A stretch of DNA of 64,000 nucleotides from Dioscorea cayenensis subsp. rotundata. Its lineage: Eukaryota; Streptophyta; Magnoliopsida; Dioscoreales; Dioscoreaceae. The notes under the pieces are model-generated. The model worked only from the letters and a program-made list of their open reading frames with translations. It had not been told where the DNA came from and searched no databases. Every line of letters begins with the position of its first letter. Within the stretch, counting starts at the first letter, position 1. The translations under genes and the position numbers were made by a program. Of this stretch, positions 22,100 through 32,942 are shown in pieces. The DNA is taken from the NCBI RefSeq assembly GCF_009730915.1, contig NW_024088178.1, forward strand, positions 1-64,000, written 5' to 3'.

Positions 22100-25000
22100 A
22101 AATGAGGGTCTCCGTTTAAACAATGAGCTTTCTACCGTTTAAGTTAGTTCGTCTCCGTTTAATTATTTGTATCTCTGTTTAATAGTATACGTCAGCTGCT
22201 TAAAAATGATATCGGTGTTTAAGAGCTGAGTGTTTCTGGATTTAACAAATTACATTTTCAACAATGATGTCTTATTATTATCGCGAGACTTTGTGATTAT
22301 GGCGGTCGATCTAGTTAATGGGCGATGCTCTGAGCATCGGTAGTGGAGACCGTGGCTGAATTGAAAGTTCACATGATCCCTCGACACTGGGAGATCATCC
22401 GAAGAACACCGTTCACAGCATTTACTGAGTTGGAAGCTGTATACCAAGGCGGAGCCTTCTTGACTCTGCGCTGTGCGGAGATCGATAACCGCTGATAAAT
22501 TCGGGATCGGGAAGCATCGCGACTTTCCGGGGCTGAAGATGTGGCAATCGTTCTTGGCTGCGTTGCGATGGGGAGGCCGATGCGTGTTTGAGAAAAGAAA
22601 ACACGGTCGACTTTTCGAAGAGAGGTATTTATCGAAGGCGTCGAGAGACCCGCAGAGACTCCATCGAGCTGACTCTTGACAACTTCGTTGGAGCAGGAGG
22701 GAGAAGAGGAGAATTTTGCGCAAACTACGATGGTGTACCTCACGGGTACAATCCTCTTCCCAAATACCTCCGCTTTCGGTTCCCTAAGCGGATCGTTGAT
22801 TATGTCGATGATCTACGGAATGGGCGCTACTGGCGTGGGCGCAGCGCACGAAGTGGCTTATGGAGGACATACCACATAGCCAGCTGCAGTCGCGATCTAG
22901 ATCTGCGGGGAAGAAGACCAACACCGGGTATGTTAAGGGTTGCGGTAGGCGCTTAACACTCGGTTTTCTGGTGGCCGAGGCCAGGAAAGAAAGTCCATTT
23001 CGCGAGATCCCAAGGATGCTGTGCTACGGTGAAAAATACTTCACGGAGCAGCGACGATGAGAGACGAGTTTGTCGTCTCGAAGGAAAAGAGGTAATAATT
23101 CAAAAATATTTTTGTTTAGCATGAGCGTTAACGTTTAACCACTATCGTTTACCGTTTAACTTTATTCATCTATCGTTTAACATTATAACTTCATAGTTTA
23201 ACTTTGTTGAAACTACTAGTTTAAACTTTTTAGTTTAATGTTTAATTTGTTTGTTTCTTGTTTAACACTGATAGGTTATAACTTTAAATATACTGAGTTA
23301 CATGTGTAAATATAGTTTTAATTGTTTAAAACTAAATAATTTCGCTAAGATTGTTTGCTTTACACATGCTAGTTTCTGAGCTGGTTCGTGCAATCTCGAT
23401 GAAAGAAGTATTTGTTCGGGCAACTGGTCGGTCGGATGCTATTGCTCGAGAACGCTTGCTTTCGAAAGCGAGATGAGAGGCGACCTCTTCCTTTGCCTTG
23501 TTGGGCGCCCGTTCTCACCTTCCGGGGCCAAAAGCGCATTCGTCGAGGGCGAGAGCCCTCCCCACCCGCCCGTGCGTGGCCGCCCCAGCGCGTAGCCAGC
23601 CCCGAGCGTGGCGGCTCGCGCACTAGGCGAGGGATGTCAGCTGCAAGCTCTCACGCAGCTTGCCTGATTTTGATAGCGAGGTTCCCTCGGCATCGCTCGG
23701 GTGGAGCGTTTGGAAGGCCCGGTCGCGATCATGATCACTGCGCTTCCTTCAGAACAAATGAAGCACTGGGGATCGTACTGCGGTCGGAGTTCGGCAGCGA
23801 GGACATCATCGGGGTGGCCCTTGAGCGGCCTCGTTCAAGAAGCTTGCAAAAAGAGGAAAATAATAATGCCTCAGTCTTCACCGTCTTGGTGGCGATGAAA
23901 TAATAGCGACACCGTCGGCGGCGGCACCGTCGGTCCCGATGTTGTTAACGTTGATGACATGCCCATCACGGTGGAGAAGATTGAAGATGGCGTTGAGTTT
24001 CTTGCGGTGGAAAAGATGCGTCGACTACGTTGTTGGCGACATCATGCATACTGGTGGAGCAGGGTGCCCCAGTGATGCGGCATCAAAGATGGACACAATC
24101 CATGAAGAAGAACAACCCGGACAACGTTGTGTCTCCGTTGATCTCTGCTGCAGTGGAACTCACGGTTGAGGAAGGTCGTTGAGTCTATCCTCAGCGAGTG
24201 GAATTCACGTGTGGAACCAGCGGTCGACGCGTCGCGTCGGCGGATCACAATCCCACGAGAACAAGAAGCGTGTAAGGGAAGTGTCTCCAGTTGATGCTGC
24301 TGAGTCGGTGCCCGTTAAAGGAAGCGATAAAAAGTAGAAGAACTTCGGAGAGTCTTCGTTCCGAAGAAAAAAATCGTTGATGATCGCACCTCAATAAGTC
24401 TGACGAGGGAGTTGATAAGGATCTTCCTCAGTCGCCCTATGAACAAGTAAGTTTGAAGTTTTTATGATATTGTTTAAAAGCTGTTTTTAGTTACCATTTA
24501 AGTAGGAGCGTTAACGTTTAAAAATTCTCGAGATAACATTTAACTTATAAGTGATACCCTTTAAATATTACCGTTACCGTTTAAACATTCGATATAGAAT
24601 TTAAAGTTTATACTTTAACGTTTAATTTTTATACTTCGACATTGTTTACATGTCTTTGTTCCGTTCGACCACTGACTAGTCGTGCTGGAAGAATGACTCT
24701 GTCGCACCACACGGGCGATCTAGTCGACACCGCTCGAGGGAAGGAGATGGTCGCGAGGGGCGATGTGATGGGCGCATTCAGATATATATCTTGCGAAAAG
24801 GCGATGAGCGTGAGTGCCATATGCCGTTATAGAGGCGTGCCTCCGTCACACGCCACCGGCCTTGTTCATGTCGAAAGCGGTGACGGCGCGTATGAATCAC
24901 GATGGCTATGATTGGAGATCTGTGCTGCTGACTTGCGTGAAGTGGACATCGTCGTCCTCCCGATAATTATGAGTGGCCACTTCCATGTACGTCGTCCTTG

Positions 25001-26960
25001 ACAATGAAAAACAAGAATACTGGGCATTATTCTTCATGACAAAGCGAAGAATACGATAAAAAGCGCTAGAAATGGTAAGTGCTTTTAATAATTTGTGTTT
25101 GTGTAATAGTGTTCGGTAAATAATCGGCATTCTAATATGAACTTGTATATCTCGACAGTAGGAACCTATTACGACCTACTGTATCGACATGGAGTTGGGC
25201 GAGTCGGCGTACCGAAATGCCAGCTTGTTCGCGACACTGAAGCCCACCGGAAAAAAAGGAAGTGTCATTGCTGAGTCTATGTTATCGCAGTTTATCGAGC
25301 GATTACTCGCCGGTGAGAAGCTAAATGGTACATGATGGCGTCCCTTATTTGCGATTAAGGTATGTTTCCGCATACTTAGGGAGGGAGGCAGCCGGCATCA
25401 CGAGCCGGAGGGAGTCTTCGCAGCGGGTTCTTAGTCATTCTTTTCTATAGTTTGTATCAGCGATTCTTTCTTTAATAATCCAGTTCGTTTGTTTAACATA
25501 CACTTTCAATGTTTAAGTATATAGTTTCATTGTGTAAATATCAATGTAATTGTTTAAACTCCGTTTCTTGTGTAAAAGCGAACGGAGGAGTGTACTGCAT
25601 AGCGGGGTCATAGTCGTTGTATAGGTGTAATAGTTTCAAATGTAAACCCAGGTTTAAATTCAATTCATCCGAAGAACATGACAAATTTTATCAATGTAAA
25701 TGTACGTATGTATCTAAATTCAATTAAATTCATTACTGTTTCGTTTTGAGGTTACATTTCTTGTTGGATGATATTGTAGTCCATGTGAGGCACATTACTC
25801 GGAGTAGGGATTCTGTTCATTTTTCATTTTTCATTATCGGCTAATATCAACATTCATTTTAAGCTGTATAATGATAACTTTTGCTACCTTTAACTTTCGT
25901 TTTCTACTGTTTAAGTTTAGGTTTCTCTGTTTTAAATTTAATATTTTTACTGTTTAAAAATATCCTTATTATTTAATAATATCAATGTAATTACAACAAA
26001 AATATACTTAATATTTTTACATTTTAAAAATATCCTTATTACTTAATAATCTCTTATAGAGTGTAATGTAATGTTCGATTTTTATGTCGTGACAGAGTGG
26101 AAGCGCTTGGGGAGCCGGCGTGTATTAGTGCAACAGGAACCGCTAGCACCGTCCCGTTGTACATTTTAAGCGGATACAAATTTATTTTTAAGCGATAAAA
26201 AAATAACGAGTTAAAATGCAGAATAAAATATTTAAAAGCAGTAAGAGATATATTTAAATATAAAGTTCAATATTTTAAACAATAATAGAAGTATATACAC
26301 GATGCCTGAGTCGGCTGCAGATTCATTCCACGATCTGCGATTGTGACTCGAAGCGATGGCTAATGGCTACAACGCAACTTCGCGGACCTCGGGACGCTTC
26401 ACGACTCGATCCTCTTTACGTCTAGGACACTCGGGGTTGCCTTCTCGTCGGCGGCGATGTAAGCGCGATTCGCGATTTTCATCCATCGACTGTATCGTTT
26501 GTCGGTATGGGAATATAGCTTCCTTATACGCCATTTTTGAAGTCGAAGCTTCCTTCCACGATCGCTGCGGTGTTTCTCGTTCTTCGATAATTTGAAGTCA
26601 AAATTCCTTTTGATTGCAAAATTCCTAAGTCGTCTCGAAATGTTCAACGCCTCAAAACATTGTCAATATCCAACGACAACACTCGACTTGATCGGATGAG
26701 GAAGGAAGGCATGCCACACCCTCGGGCTCGCCATGATGTGGGACGAGCTATTGCCGGATTGAATTCACGCCAACACTTTTAGTTTAAAGCGAACACGATC
26801 AATATTTAAGCGGAGACACAAAATATTTAAAGCGATAAACATAAATCTTAAGCGTTAAAAAACAAAAAGTTAAATAATAAGTTAATAAGTTAATCGGAGA
26901 CAATAGTGTTTAAATGGAAACTTGATAAATGTAAGCAGTGTGCAGGGGATAATAAACAAT
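22100..26960. repeat. Clusters of CGTTTAA-type motif in MULE spacers
   Basis: Short motifs around (C/T)CGTTTAA recur every 18-28 bp in clusters at 22100-22245, 23110-23335, 24465-24640, 25480-25575 and 25880-26050, reading on plus. At 26160-26285 and 26770-26960 they read on minus (as TTAAGCG or TTTAAGCGGAG). Roughly 40 variants are present. They occupy the non-coding intervals between the coding blocks and are essentially absent from the blocks themselves. Orientation follows the transcription direction of the gene they sit in. Confidence 0.7.
22260..25430 (+). pseudogene. Ulp1-like (C48) cysteine protease gene with upstream plant-transposon domain, decayed
   Basis: Coding blocks are separated by AT-rich spacers. 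Block 1 (about 22345-23060) has the segment RHWEIIRRTPFTAFTELEAV, later KFGIGKH, FEERYLSK, GTILFPNTS and YVDDLRN, typical of the DUF1985-like region upstream of Ulp1 domains in plant MULEs. Blocks 2 and 3 (23400-24430, 24640-24900) are low-identity linker. Block 4 (about 24930-25070) reads VDIVVLPIIMSGHFHVVVLD, containing the likely catalytic histidine. Block 5 (25150-25430) has IDMELGESAYRNASLF and, in a disturbed frame near 25265-25275, a Cys-Gly-Val-Tyr-like active-site remnant, then QFIERLLAGEKL. Ulp1 enzymes remove SUMO. Stops and frame shifts in every block mean no product can be expected as read. Confidence 0.7.
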
Positions 26961-27295
26961 AGTGACTTCTACAACTATATAAACATAAGCGAGGAAGAAA
27001 CTTACAACGAGAAGAACTCGTTTTGGGTGAGGATCTGATGCCACATCATCATGCCCTCAACAGACAAGATCAACAACAGAACATTTGAAGATGGAGTGCA
27101 CGTGACACATGCTATTGGAAGTCAACCTCGTTTATATAGGACATACCCAGCTTTTATGTCCATCGGGTGTGATAAACTTCACCGACGACTACGGGAAATA
27201 TCGAGGACCCCATCGCTCACGTATTTCACTAACAGCGATTCCCCAGAAGTCGGTGCAGTGAACATTAGCACTCGTCCCTCCCGTTGTATCTAGCG
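26300..27295 (-). pseudogene. MULE transposase (mudrA-like) N-terminal remnants
   Basis: On minus, 26640-26560 reads LRNFAIKRNFDFKLSKNEKH, which matches the conserved start of the plant MuDR DNA-binding domain (family form: a-x-NFAIKxxFDFKxxKNEKxR). It is followed by disturbed frames to about 26300. A second block at 27295-27050 (EGMMMWHQIL and neighbouring frames) fits the variable N-terminal part. The catalytic DDE core and zinc knuckle were not found, so this copy cannot move by itself. Confidence 0.6.
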
Positions 27296-27352
27296 ATAGC
27301 ACAAAAAAACTCTCCATAATTTAATCGGAAGAGCTAAAATTGAATACACCAA

Positions 27353-27440
27353 ATGAGAAGAAGAAAAAGAAGAAGAAAAAGAAGAAGAAAAAGAAGAAGA
27401 AGAAGAACAAGAACAAGAACAAGAACAAGAAGAACAAGAT
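27353..27440. repeat. (GAA)n/(AAGAAC)n microsatellite
   Basis: A compound purine repeat of GAAGAAGAAAAAG units passing into AAGAAC units, at the 5' side of the minus-strand MULE transposase remains. Confidence 0.9.
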
Positions 27441-27714
27441 ATGAGCCTTCTAAAACTTTGTTTGAGAAAAAGCAAGCGAGGAGGCGATTGAAAAACTATG
27501 CATAAAGAAAGTTATGATTGAGGCGCCATTTTTCCCACCTTTTGCAAGGGCAAAAAGGAATTTCATATCGTGGACCCACTTCAACTTACCGGCGGGGGGT
27601 TAAAAGGAATGTAAAATATAACGGAGGGCTGTCCGGGGTGTGCAAAAGTTGGAGGGGGTTTTTGGGAAGTTTTGAAAATTACGATGGGTGAACAGTAATT
27701 TTCCCCTATATATA

Positions 27715-28222
27715 TCATGACTTTGCAAAATAATATCATAAAAACCCTCCTACAAAATTACACATCATAAAAAATGAAAACACACACCAACATAACAAAA
27801 CAATGAAAAAATTATAAGCAACCATCAAGAATACAACACTCTCCCTAACAAAACAAATGAAAAACACAAACCAATAAAAACAACTCATTCAACTCCTTTC
27901 ACAATAATATCCTTTCATAATTATGAAGCATTATTTATCACAAAAATACCAAAGTAAAAAGATTTAACCATAGACATCACTAATTTACGTCTTAATATTC
28001 GAATAGAAAACATCTACGGATTCTTGCAACATATTAGCATTTCAACATTTAAAGTCAAACAACTTCAACATAAACAAATTTTCCAAAAACTTAGAAAACA
28101 TATTGCAACACCATCTCCACAAAATAACATTGTTTATAACATATTTCAAATAAGTTCCATCATTGCTTTTGGGTGGCCTTGTACAGCTTGTCCATCATCT
28201 TTAGTCACCCTGTCCATCATCT
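27715..28222. other. AT-rich left part of Harbinger element after MULE insertion
   Basis: A-rich sequence without open frames, between the right MULE target repeat and the 3' end of the SANT-like gene. Nothing else is seen in it. Confidence 0.6.
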
Positions 28223-29303
28223 TCATTCATGTGGGTCATCGCCATAACCTAACCAATTCAACAATAGGGGCTTACGTTCCTCGGGTGGACATCTCATTAA
28301 ACCTTCCAACAACTTAGGATCTTTAATGAGGAACCTGTAAGCATTGCTCAAAATAGGATGTGAGAGCTCTAAATCTTTAAGCATACCCCACACATCATAC
28401 TCCTTCATAGGATCAGTGGTAGATGCTTGAACTAAGATATTGGTTGATTGAATAATAGCATCAGCAACTCCCCCAAGCGCTGTAGACAAATCCTGAAAGT
28501 TGTCATCATGATTAGTATATCTTTTGCTCTTCTTGGATCTAGATGAACTTGGAGCTTGAAATTGTGATTGTTGATTTGTATCCACTTGGTGATGCTCCAA
28601 CTTCATCTTTGATGTCATTTTCAACTGTGTTTTCATTTTCACCCAAATTCTCTAAGTTCACAGTGTTTTGAGAAACCAACAAATCAATTTCATCAATTGT
28701 GTTTCTTGATGTATTTCCTTCATTTCGCACGCCCTTCGCCTCATTTACTGTGATTTAGACTTCTTGCCCTAGTTGCCACGATCCATCCCATACAGTTGAA
28801 CCATATTCTCATAATTTCTAACTCTTTTGTTCATCCATTCAGCAGCTTCTGGTTTGGCCTATATATGAAACAATGTTATTAATAAATATACATTAAATGT
28901 TCACATACAAATCAATTTCACCATTTTCTCAAAGAAACTTACCTCAATTAAATGTTGCCATACTTCTGGCTCAGCATTCCACATTTCTGTAGTTGGATTC
29001 CATGCGAATCCACTCATTCCATTTTTGAAAATGTCATAGCACTTTATAAATGCCCTCTTTAAATTTTTCATGCGAGTTACGGGCTCTTTTCTTTATTTAT
29101 TAGCTTGTCCAAAAATTTACCTTTCGGTTCATTGACTATGTTATCTAATGCGTGTGTAGTAAAGGTTCCACTAACTCTGTTTCCCATTGCTTGTTGATGT
29201 AGTATGCATCAATCAAAGGCGTCATCCATATTCAAAGTCCATGTACAAGTGTTACTTCCACCACCAACATTTGAACTTGTTTTTCTTCTTTGACATATTG
29301 TAA
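28223..29303 (-). pseudogene. Harbinger accessory protein, Myb/SANT-like DNA-binding (frame-shifted)
   Basis: Harbinger elements need a second, Myb/SANT-like protein that binds DNA and brings the transposase into the nucleus. A start near 29303 (MSKKKN) is followed by SSNVGGGSNTCTWTLNMDDA (29270-29215), GTFTTHALDNIVNEPKGKF, then IKCYDIFKNGMSGFAWNPTT and EVWQHLIE up to a GT donor near 28942. The next exon reads AKPEAAEWMNKRVRNYENMV. The C-terminal part is open to the stop at 28223 and ends in RCPPEERKPLLLNWLGYGDD, typical of the family. Frame changes near 29290, 29215, 29090 and 28600 break it. They are small indels of the kind seen elsewhere in the window. Confidence 0.75.
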
Positions 29304-29612
29304 ACTACATCAACATGAACACAAAGCGTTAATAATATAAATGTAGATTACATTAGTAAAAATATAAAAAAATGCATCAAGGAATATGAATGTCTTACAA
29401 ATTAAAGTAAAGAATTCATACAAAGGGTTTACAAGTCATACAGTTAAATTCTCACAAAATTACAATGTCACAACTCATTCAACTATTAAACTTATTACAA
29501 CAACAACTATTAAACTCATTCAACTCATTCAACATAGTTAAGCCACATTTCAGTTGCTATAGCATCCCTAATAATCTCTCCTTCAATGGTTTCTTCATTG
29601 TTTTCCCCGATG

Positions 29613-30903
29613 TTATGATCTTGACTTGTACTTCATCTCGATTTCGTTGTCAACTTGAGCAATTAAGTTATCATCAGGATCCACACCCATTAAATAATTA
29701 TGCAAGATACAACAAGCAAAAATAATTGCCTTTTGCGTTTCTAAACCATAATGCGGCTCTGTTGAGCTTCCTATAATAGGAAAACGTTTCTTGAGCACAC
29801 CAAATGCTCGTTCGATAGCATTTCGTGAGGGCGCTGAGCGAAGATTGAATAATTCACGTGGATTCCGTGGCGGATTCCTTGAATACTCCTTCAAGTGATA
29901 TCGCTGCCCTCTATATGGTGTAATAAGCCCTTTTCTTAACATGAATCCAGCATCAACAAGATAATATTTTCCTAAACATTAAATGGACAATGTTATTTTA
30001 TTGTCTAAGTATATATGGTCTTTAATAAAATTTTATAGCTTATAAAAAAGTACCTTCAGGAATATTTAGCGGAGAAGCTCTACTTAAAGCATTTTTCATA
30101 ATTCTTGAATCGAGGTCGTGGCCTTCCCATCCTAGTAATACATCACGAGAATTTTTAAATCGAATGTGCATGCGACAACACATTTTTGTGTTGGATATTC
30201 CTTCCTTCCACGATATCTAGGGGCGTCGGTATTGGGAACTTTTACATGAATATGTGTTCCATCAATTGCATCAATACAATCCTAAGATAAATTTAATATT
30301 TTATTTAAACCAAACACATAATTGTAATACAATTATAGTTCAATTATAATTTAATGGAGAGTCAATTACCTTAAAATATGGATAGAATCTACTGCTGCTG
30401 CAAATTTCTGAAGGGATTTGTGAGGCATCCGGTTGCACTAGGTATTTTTCATCTATTTCCACTATAGCTTCCAATACATTATGAAAATGACGGACTATTG
30501 TCTCACGAGAGCGGCGGAAGAAAAACGATAGTTCACGATGTGAGACATTATGACCTAGTAAATAAAGTGTTTTTGCAACTTGTTCCTCCACGGACACTTG
30601 CAAAGTTGGTCGGAGACCTCCGTCTTTAACTAATATTTCACATAATCCTAAGAAAGCTCTAGGGCTCATTCTTATCATGTTATGACATAGATCACTTGTA
30701 AGCAAATGTGACATTAGTTCATCTCTTGCTTGGTCTCCTTGAAGCCGTAATTCACGGGTCATTTTATTACTAACATATTTATGTTCCTTCTTGCGCCTTG
30801 CAATCCAACTTATTACTATAATTATAACTTGAATTGCCGCTAAATGATGCAACCGTTGCAACTTTATGAAAGTATTGTCCAACAACCTTTTTCTATCCGC
30901 CAT
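29613..30903 (-). CDS. PIF/Harbinger DDE transposase, 3 exons
   Basis: Exons on minus: 30903-30370, 30281-30054, 29971-29613, all GT-AG. Exon 1 starts [20 protein letters not shown] and carries the helix-turn-helix region ([20 protein letters not shown]). The DDE_Tnp_4 catalytic set is present: first Asp in [13 protein letters not shown], second Asp in LVDAGF, Glu in [14 protein letters not shown]. One frame shift at an A run in exon 2 (near 30155-30160) stops the frame; otherwise the protein is complete. It cuts at the element ends and targets TWA. The SANT-like partner lies just downstream in the same orientation. Confidence 0.85.
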
Positions 30904-31120
30904 CTAATAAAAATTAATTATTAATATTTGTAAAAAAAATAGAAGTAGAAAATCGATAGCAAACTAATTAACAATGTTTGCATGCTTATCTAATTTAATA
31001 AACAAATCAAGGAGATAGAACATAATAATAATAATATATAATAATATAAATTATTATTATTATAATATTATAAAAAGCATTCACGCACATGCCTCTCTAA
31101 TTTTCAGACACATAATAATA

Positions 31121-31157
<37 letters not shown>

Positions 31158-31668
31158 TGAAGGACTTGCACACATGTGCAAATATGAGCTTATAAGTTAT
31201 CAAATATTTCAGTATTCTTTAACATTCCTGCGTGTGCACAATGAAAGTGAGAGATATTTCCAAGCATTCAGAAATCACATCATTATATCCAGGCAATCAG
31301 TTATCAAATATTTCAGCTTTCTTTAAAAATCTGGATTAAAAAACTTTGACATGAAAAAAAGATGAATAGGTGAGCTGTTTACCATTTTTAGACTAGGTGA
31401 ATCTAGGTAAAAGTAATTGGTGACAGTTAAGTGAAAAGTATATGTTTCAATGTTTCATATCTCAATCTCCTTTTTGTTTGAGGAAAAGAAAAGGAAATCA
31501 TCGATGATGGCCAAATAAAAATTAAGCTTAAGGCTATCTTGTTGGACTTGGAAATTATTCTACTCACAAACTTCTACGTATGAGAATATATATAACAAAT
31601 TCCTATATATATATATAAAAAACACCTTTTACACTTGACTTCTAACCTTCTTTGTCCCATGGAAGCAG
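30904..31668. other. AT-rich upstream region of Harbinger transposase
   Basis: It contains (TAA)n/(AAT)n microsatellites at about 31024-31156. The rest, to 31668, may be upstream sequence carried along with the captured transporter fragment, but no exon is recognised. Confidence 0.5.
31024..31156. repeat. (AAT)n microsatellite region
   Basis: Two AAT/ATT-rich arrays, the second an uninterrupted run at about 31124-31156. Confidence 0.9.
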
Positions 31669-32076
31669 GCAATGAGAATATCATACTTCATTTGCTTGAT
31701 AGGATGGCTAGCAATCTACTTTGTGGAGGTTCATTATCCCGAACTTAGTACTTTTCATGCTTAAGTTATTCATTTTATTAAAAGCTTGTAAATTTTTCTT
31801 AATACGTTTGATTTTTCTTTATAAAAAAAGGGTGCCACGTTGCTAGACATTGGAAGAATTTCCACGGGGATATGGAATTGGAATTCTCTCATATGTGGTA
31901 TGCTTTCTAATGCAGAGAGGCTTATAAAATAATTTTTGATCTCCCATAACTAAATTGAAAAAAATAACCTCACATGGAAGTTCAACAAAAATTTAATGGT
32001 TTTGTTCTATAGGTACCAATCTTAATAGCTAAGATTGCACCAAAGACTTTACGTGGTGGACTTACAACCTTGAACG
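31669..32076 (+). pseudogene. Captured fragment of ERD6-like sugar transporter gene (3 exons with introns)
   Basis: Three short exons with consensus splice borders: 31669-31728 (ISYFICLIGWLAIYFVE), 31831-31897 (GATLLDIGR then, after one extra G at 31866-31869, TGYGIGILSYV) and 32013-32076 (VPILIAKIAPKTLRGGLTTLN). Together they match consecutive segments of the ERD6-like monosaccharide transporter family across transmembrane helices 3-4, including the conserved DIGR and APKxLRG blocks. Upstream and downstream exons are missing, so it makes no transporter. Introns are retained, which means capture at the DNA level. It lies inside the Harbinger boundaries on the opposite strand to the transposase. 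Confidence 0.75.
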
Positions 32077-32842
32077 GTGAATAAGTCTAGTATAATGGTG
32101 TGATTTCTGAATACTTGGAAAATATCTCTCACTTAAATGATTTGTGGCTAACAGAAATAGTTTCTGCCAAGAATTTAAAAGCTTACAAAAGAAAAGGATG
32201 GCAACATTAGGTGCCAAGCAGGCTGTTGATGAAAATTTTAAAAACATTTTATTGCACATAATAATTTCAGCACAAGAACAATTTATAAGCTCATATAAGA
32301 GAACAACTGAAGACAAATGAAAGTGATTCAAGAAACTCACTCAAAAAAAGCTCACAAATTTCTTTCTGGTATGCAAATCAGAGTATTCACTTGGAATTTA
32401 CTGCTGGAAAACCTGCAACACAAGGTACCAAATCAAATGATGCACAACAGAACAAACAATGAAGTTATAAAAACACATCTGGACAGCTTTTGACCTTGGA
32501 AGACTTCAATCAAGTCGAGGGAGAGCTTCATAGAGGAAGCGCTGGATCAACACATGCTGGAAATGGTTGCTGGAAATGGCTGCTGGAAACCCTACCAGCA
32601 AATGTATATGGGGGCAGGTATATAATTAATTGATTTTAAAAAGGGCATTTTGGTCATGGAAAAATTTCAACCCTCCAAAACCCCCCATTTTGGAGGGTTG
32701 AAAATGGGGGTTAGATGGAGGTTTTTCAACCCTCTATTTAACCCCCAACTACCATACCTTCAATGAAATCTTGGATACAAGCAAAGGTTAAATAACAACC
32801 TTCCCTTACAAAACCTCCATCTACCCCCTCCCAAGCAAAGCC
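32077..32842. other. Right end of Harbinger element
   Basis: No coding sequence. The last 200 bp contain imperfect inverted blocks of 'accctcc' and 'ggagggt' (32670-32740) leading to the terminal CCAAGCAAAGCC, a subterminal structure common in Harbinger elements and their MITEs. Confidence 0.6.
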
Positions 32843-32852
32843 TAAAGGGGTC

Positions 32853-32942
32853 ATGAGAAAAGTAAAAAAAAAATAGAATTGTGAAAAAATTAGATTAATG
32901 AGAAAAGTAAAAAAAAAAATAGAACTGTGAAAAAATTAGATT
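32853..32942. repeat. 45-bp direct tandem repeat, two copies
   Basis: Units beginning 'atgagaaaagtaaaaaaaa' at 32853 and 32898 and ending 'gtgaaaaaattagatt'; nearly identical. Confidence 0.9.

Larger units (their letters stand above)
21435..27705. mobile_element. Mutator-like element (MULE) carrying an Ulp1-like gene, KAONASHI type
   Basis: The element is flanked by the 9-bp repeat ctatatata (21426-21434 and 27706-27714), the usual MULE target size. Its ends GTGGAAATTGCAG and, on the complement, GGGAAAATTACTG match at 9 of 13 positions. It encodes on plus an Ulp1-protease-like gene and on minus the remains of a mudrA transposase, the two converging near 26.1 kb. Plant MULEs that have acquired Ulp1 domains are known (KAONASHI elements). 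Local GC content is clearly higher in the coding blocks than in the surrounding DNA. The AT-only target repeat is weak evidence by itself; the gene content supports it. Confidence 0.75.
21163..32842 (-). mobile_element. PIF/Harbinger transposon, 11.7 kb including a nested Mutator-like element
   Basis: Termini GGCTTTGCTTGG (21163) and its complement CCAAGCAAAGCC (ending 32842) are flanked on both sides by TAA (21160-21162 and 32843-32845), a TWA duplication diagnostic of Harbinger elements. Both ends also share an inner 'aaaatgccctt' block. Between them are a DDE transposase and a SANT/Myb-like gene, both on minus, a captured transporter fragment and a complete MULE. Without the MULE the element is about 5.4 kb. 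The left terminal 16-mer is tandemly doubled. Boundaries are inferred by eye from the short termini. Confidence 0.75.

Noticed and set aside
23369..24170. GC-rich open frames suggesting bacterial contamination
   Set aside because: They lie between MULE coding blocks within matching MULE ends; higher GC is a property of the element's coding blocks.
22100..26960. Telomere-like or CRISPR-like array
   Set aside because: The motif is a 7-8 bp core with variable spacing and variable sequence; it is neither TTTAGGG nor a repeat-spacer structure.
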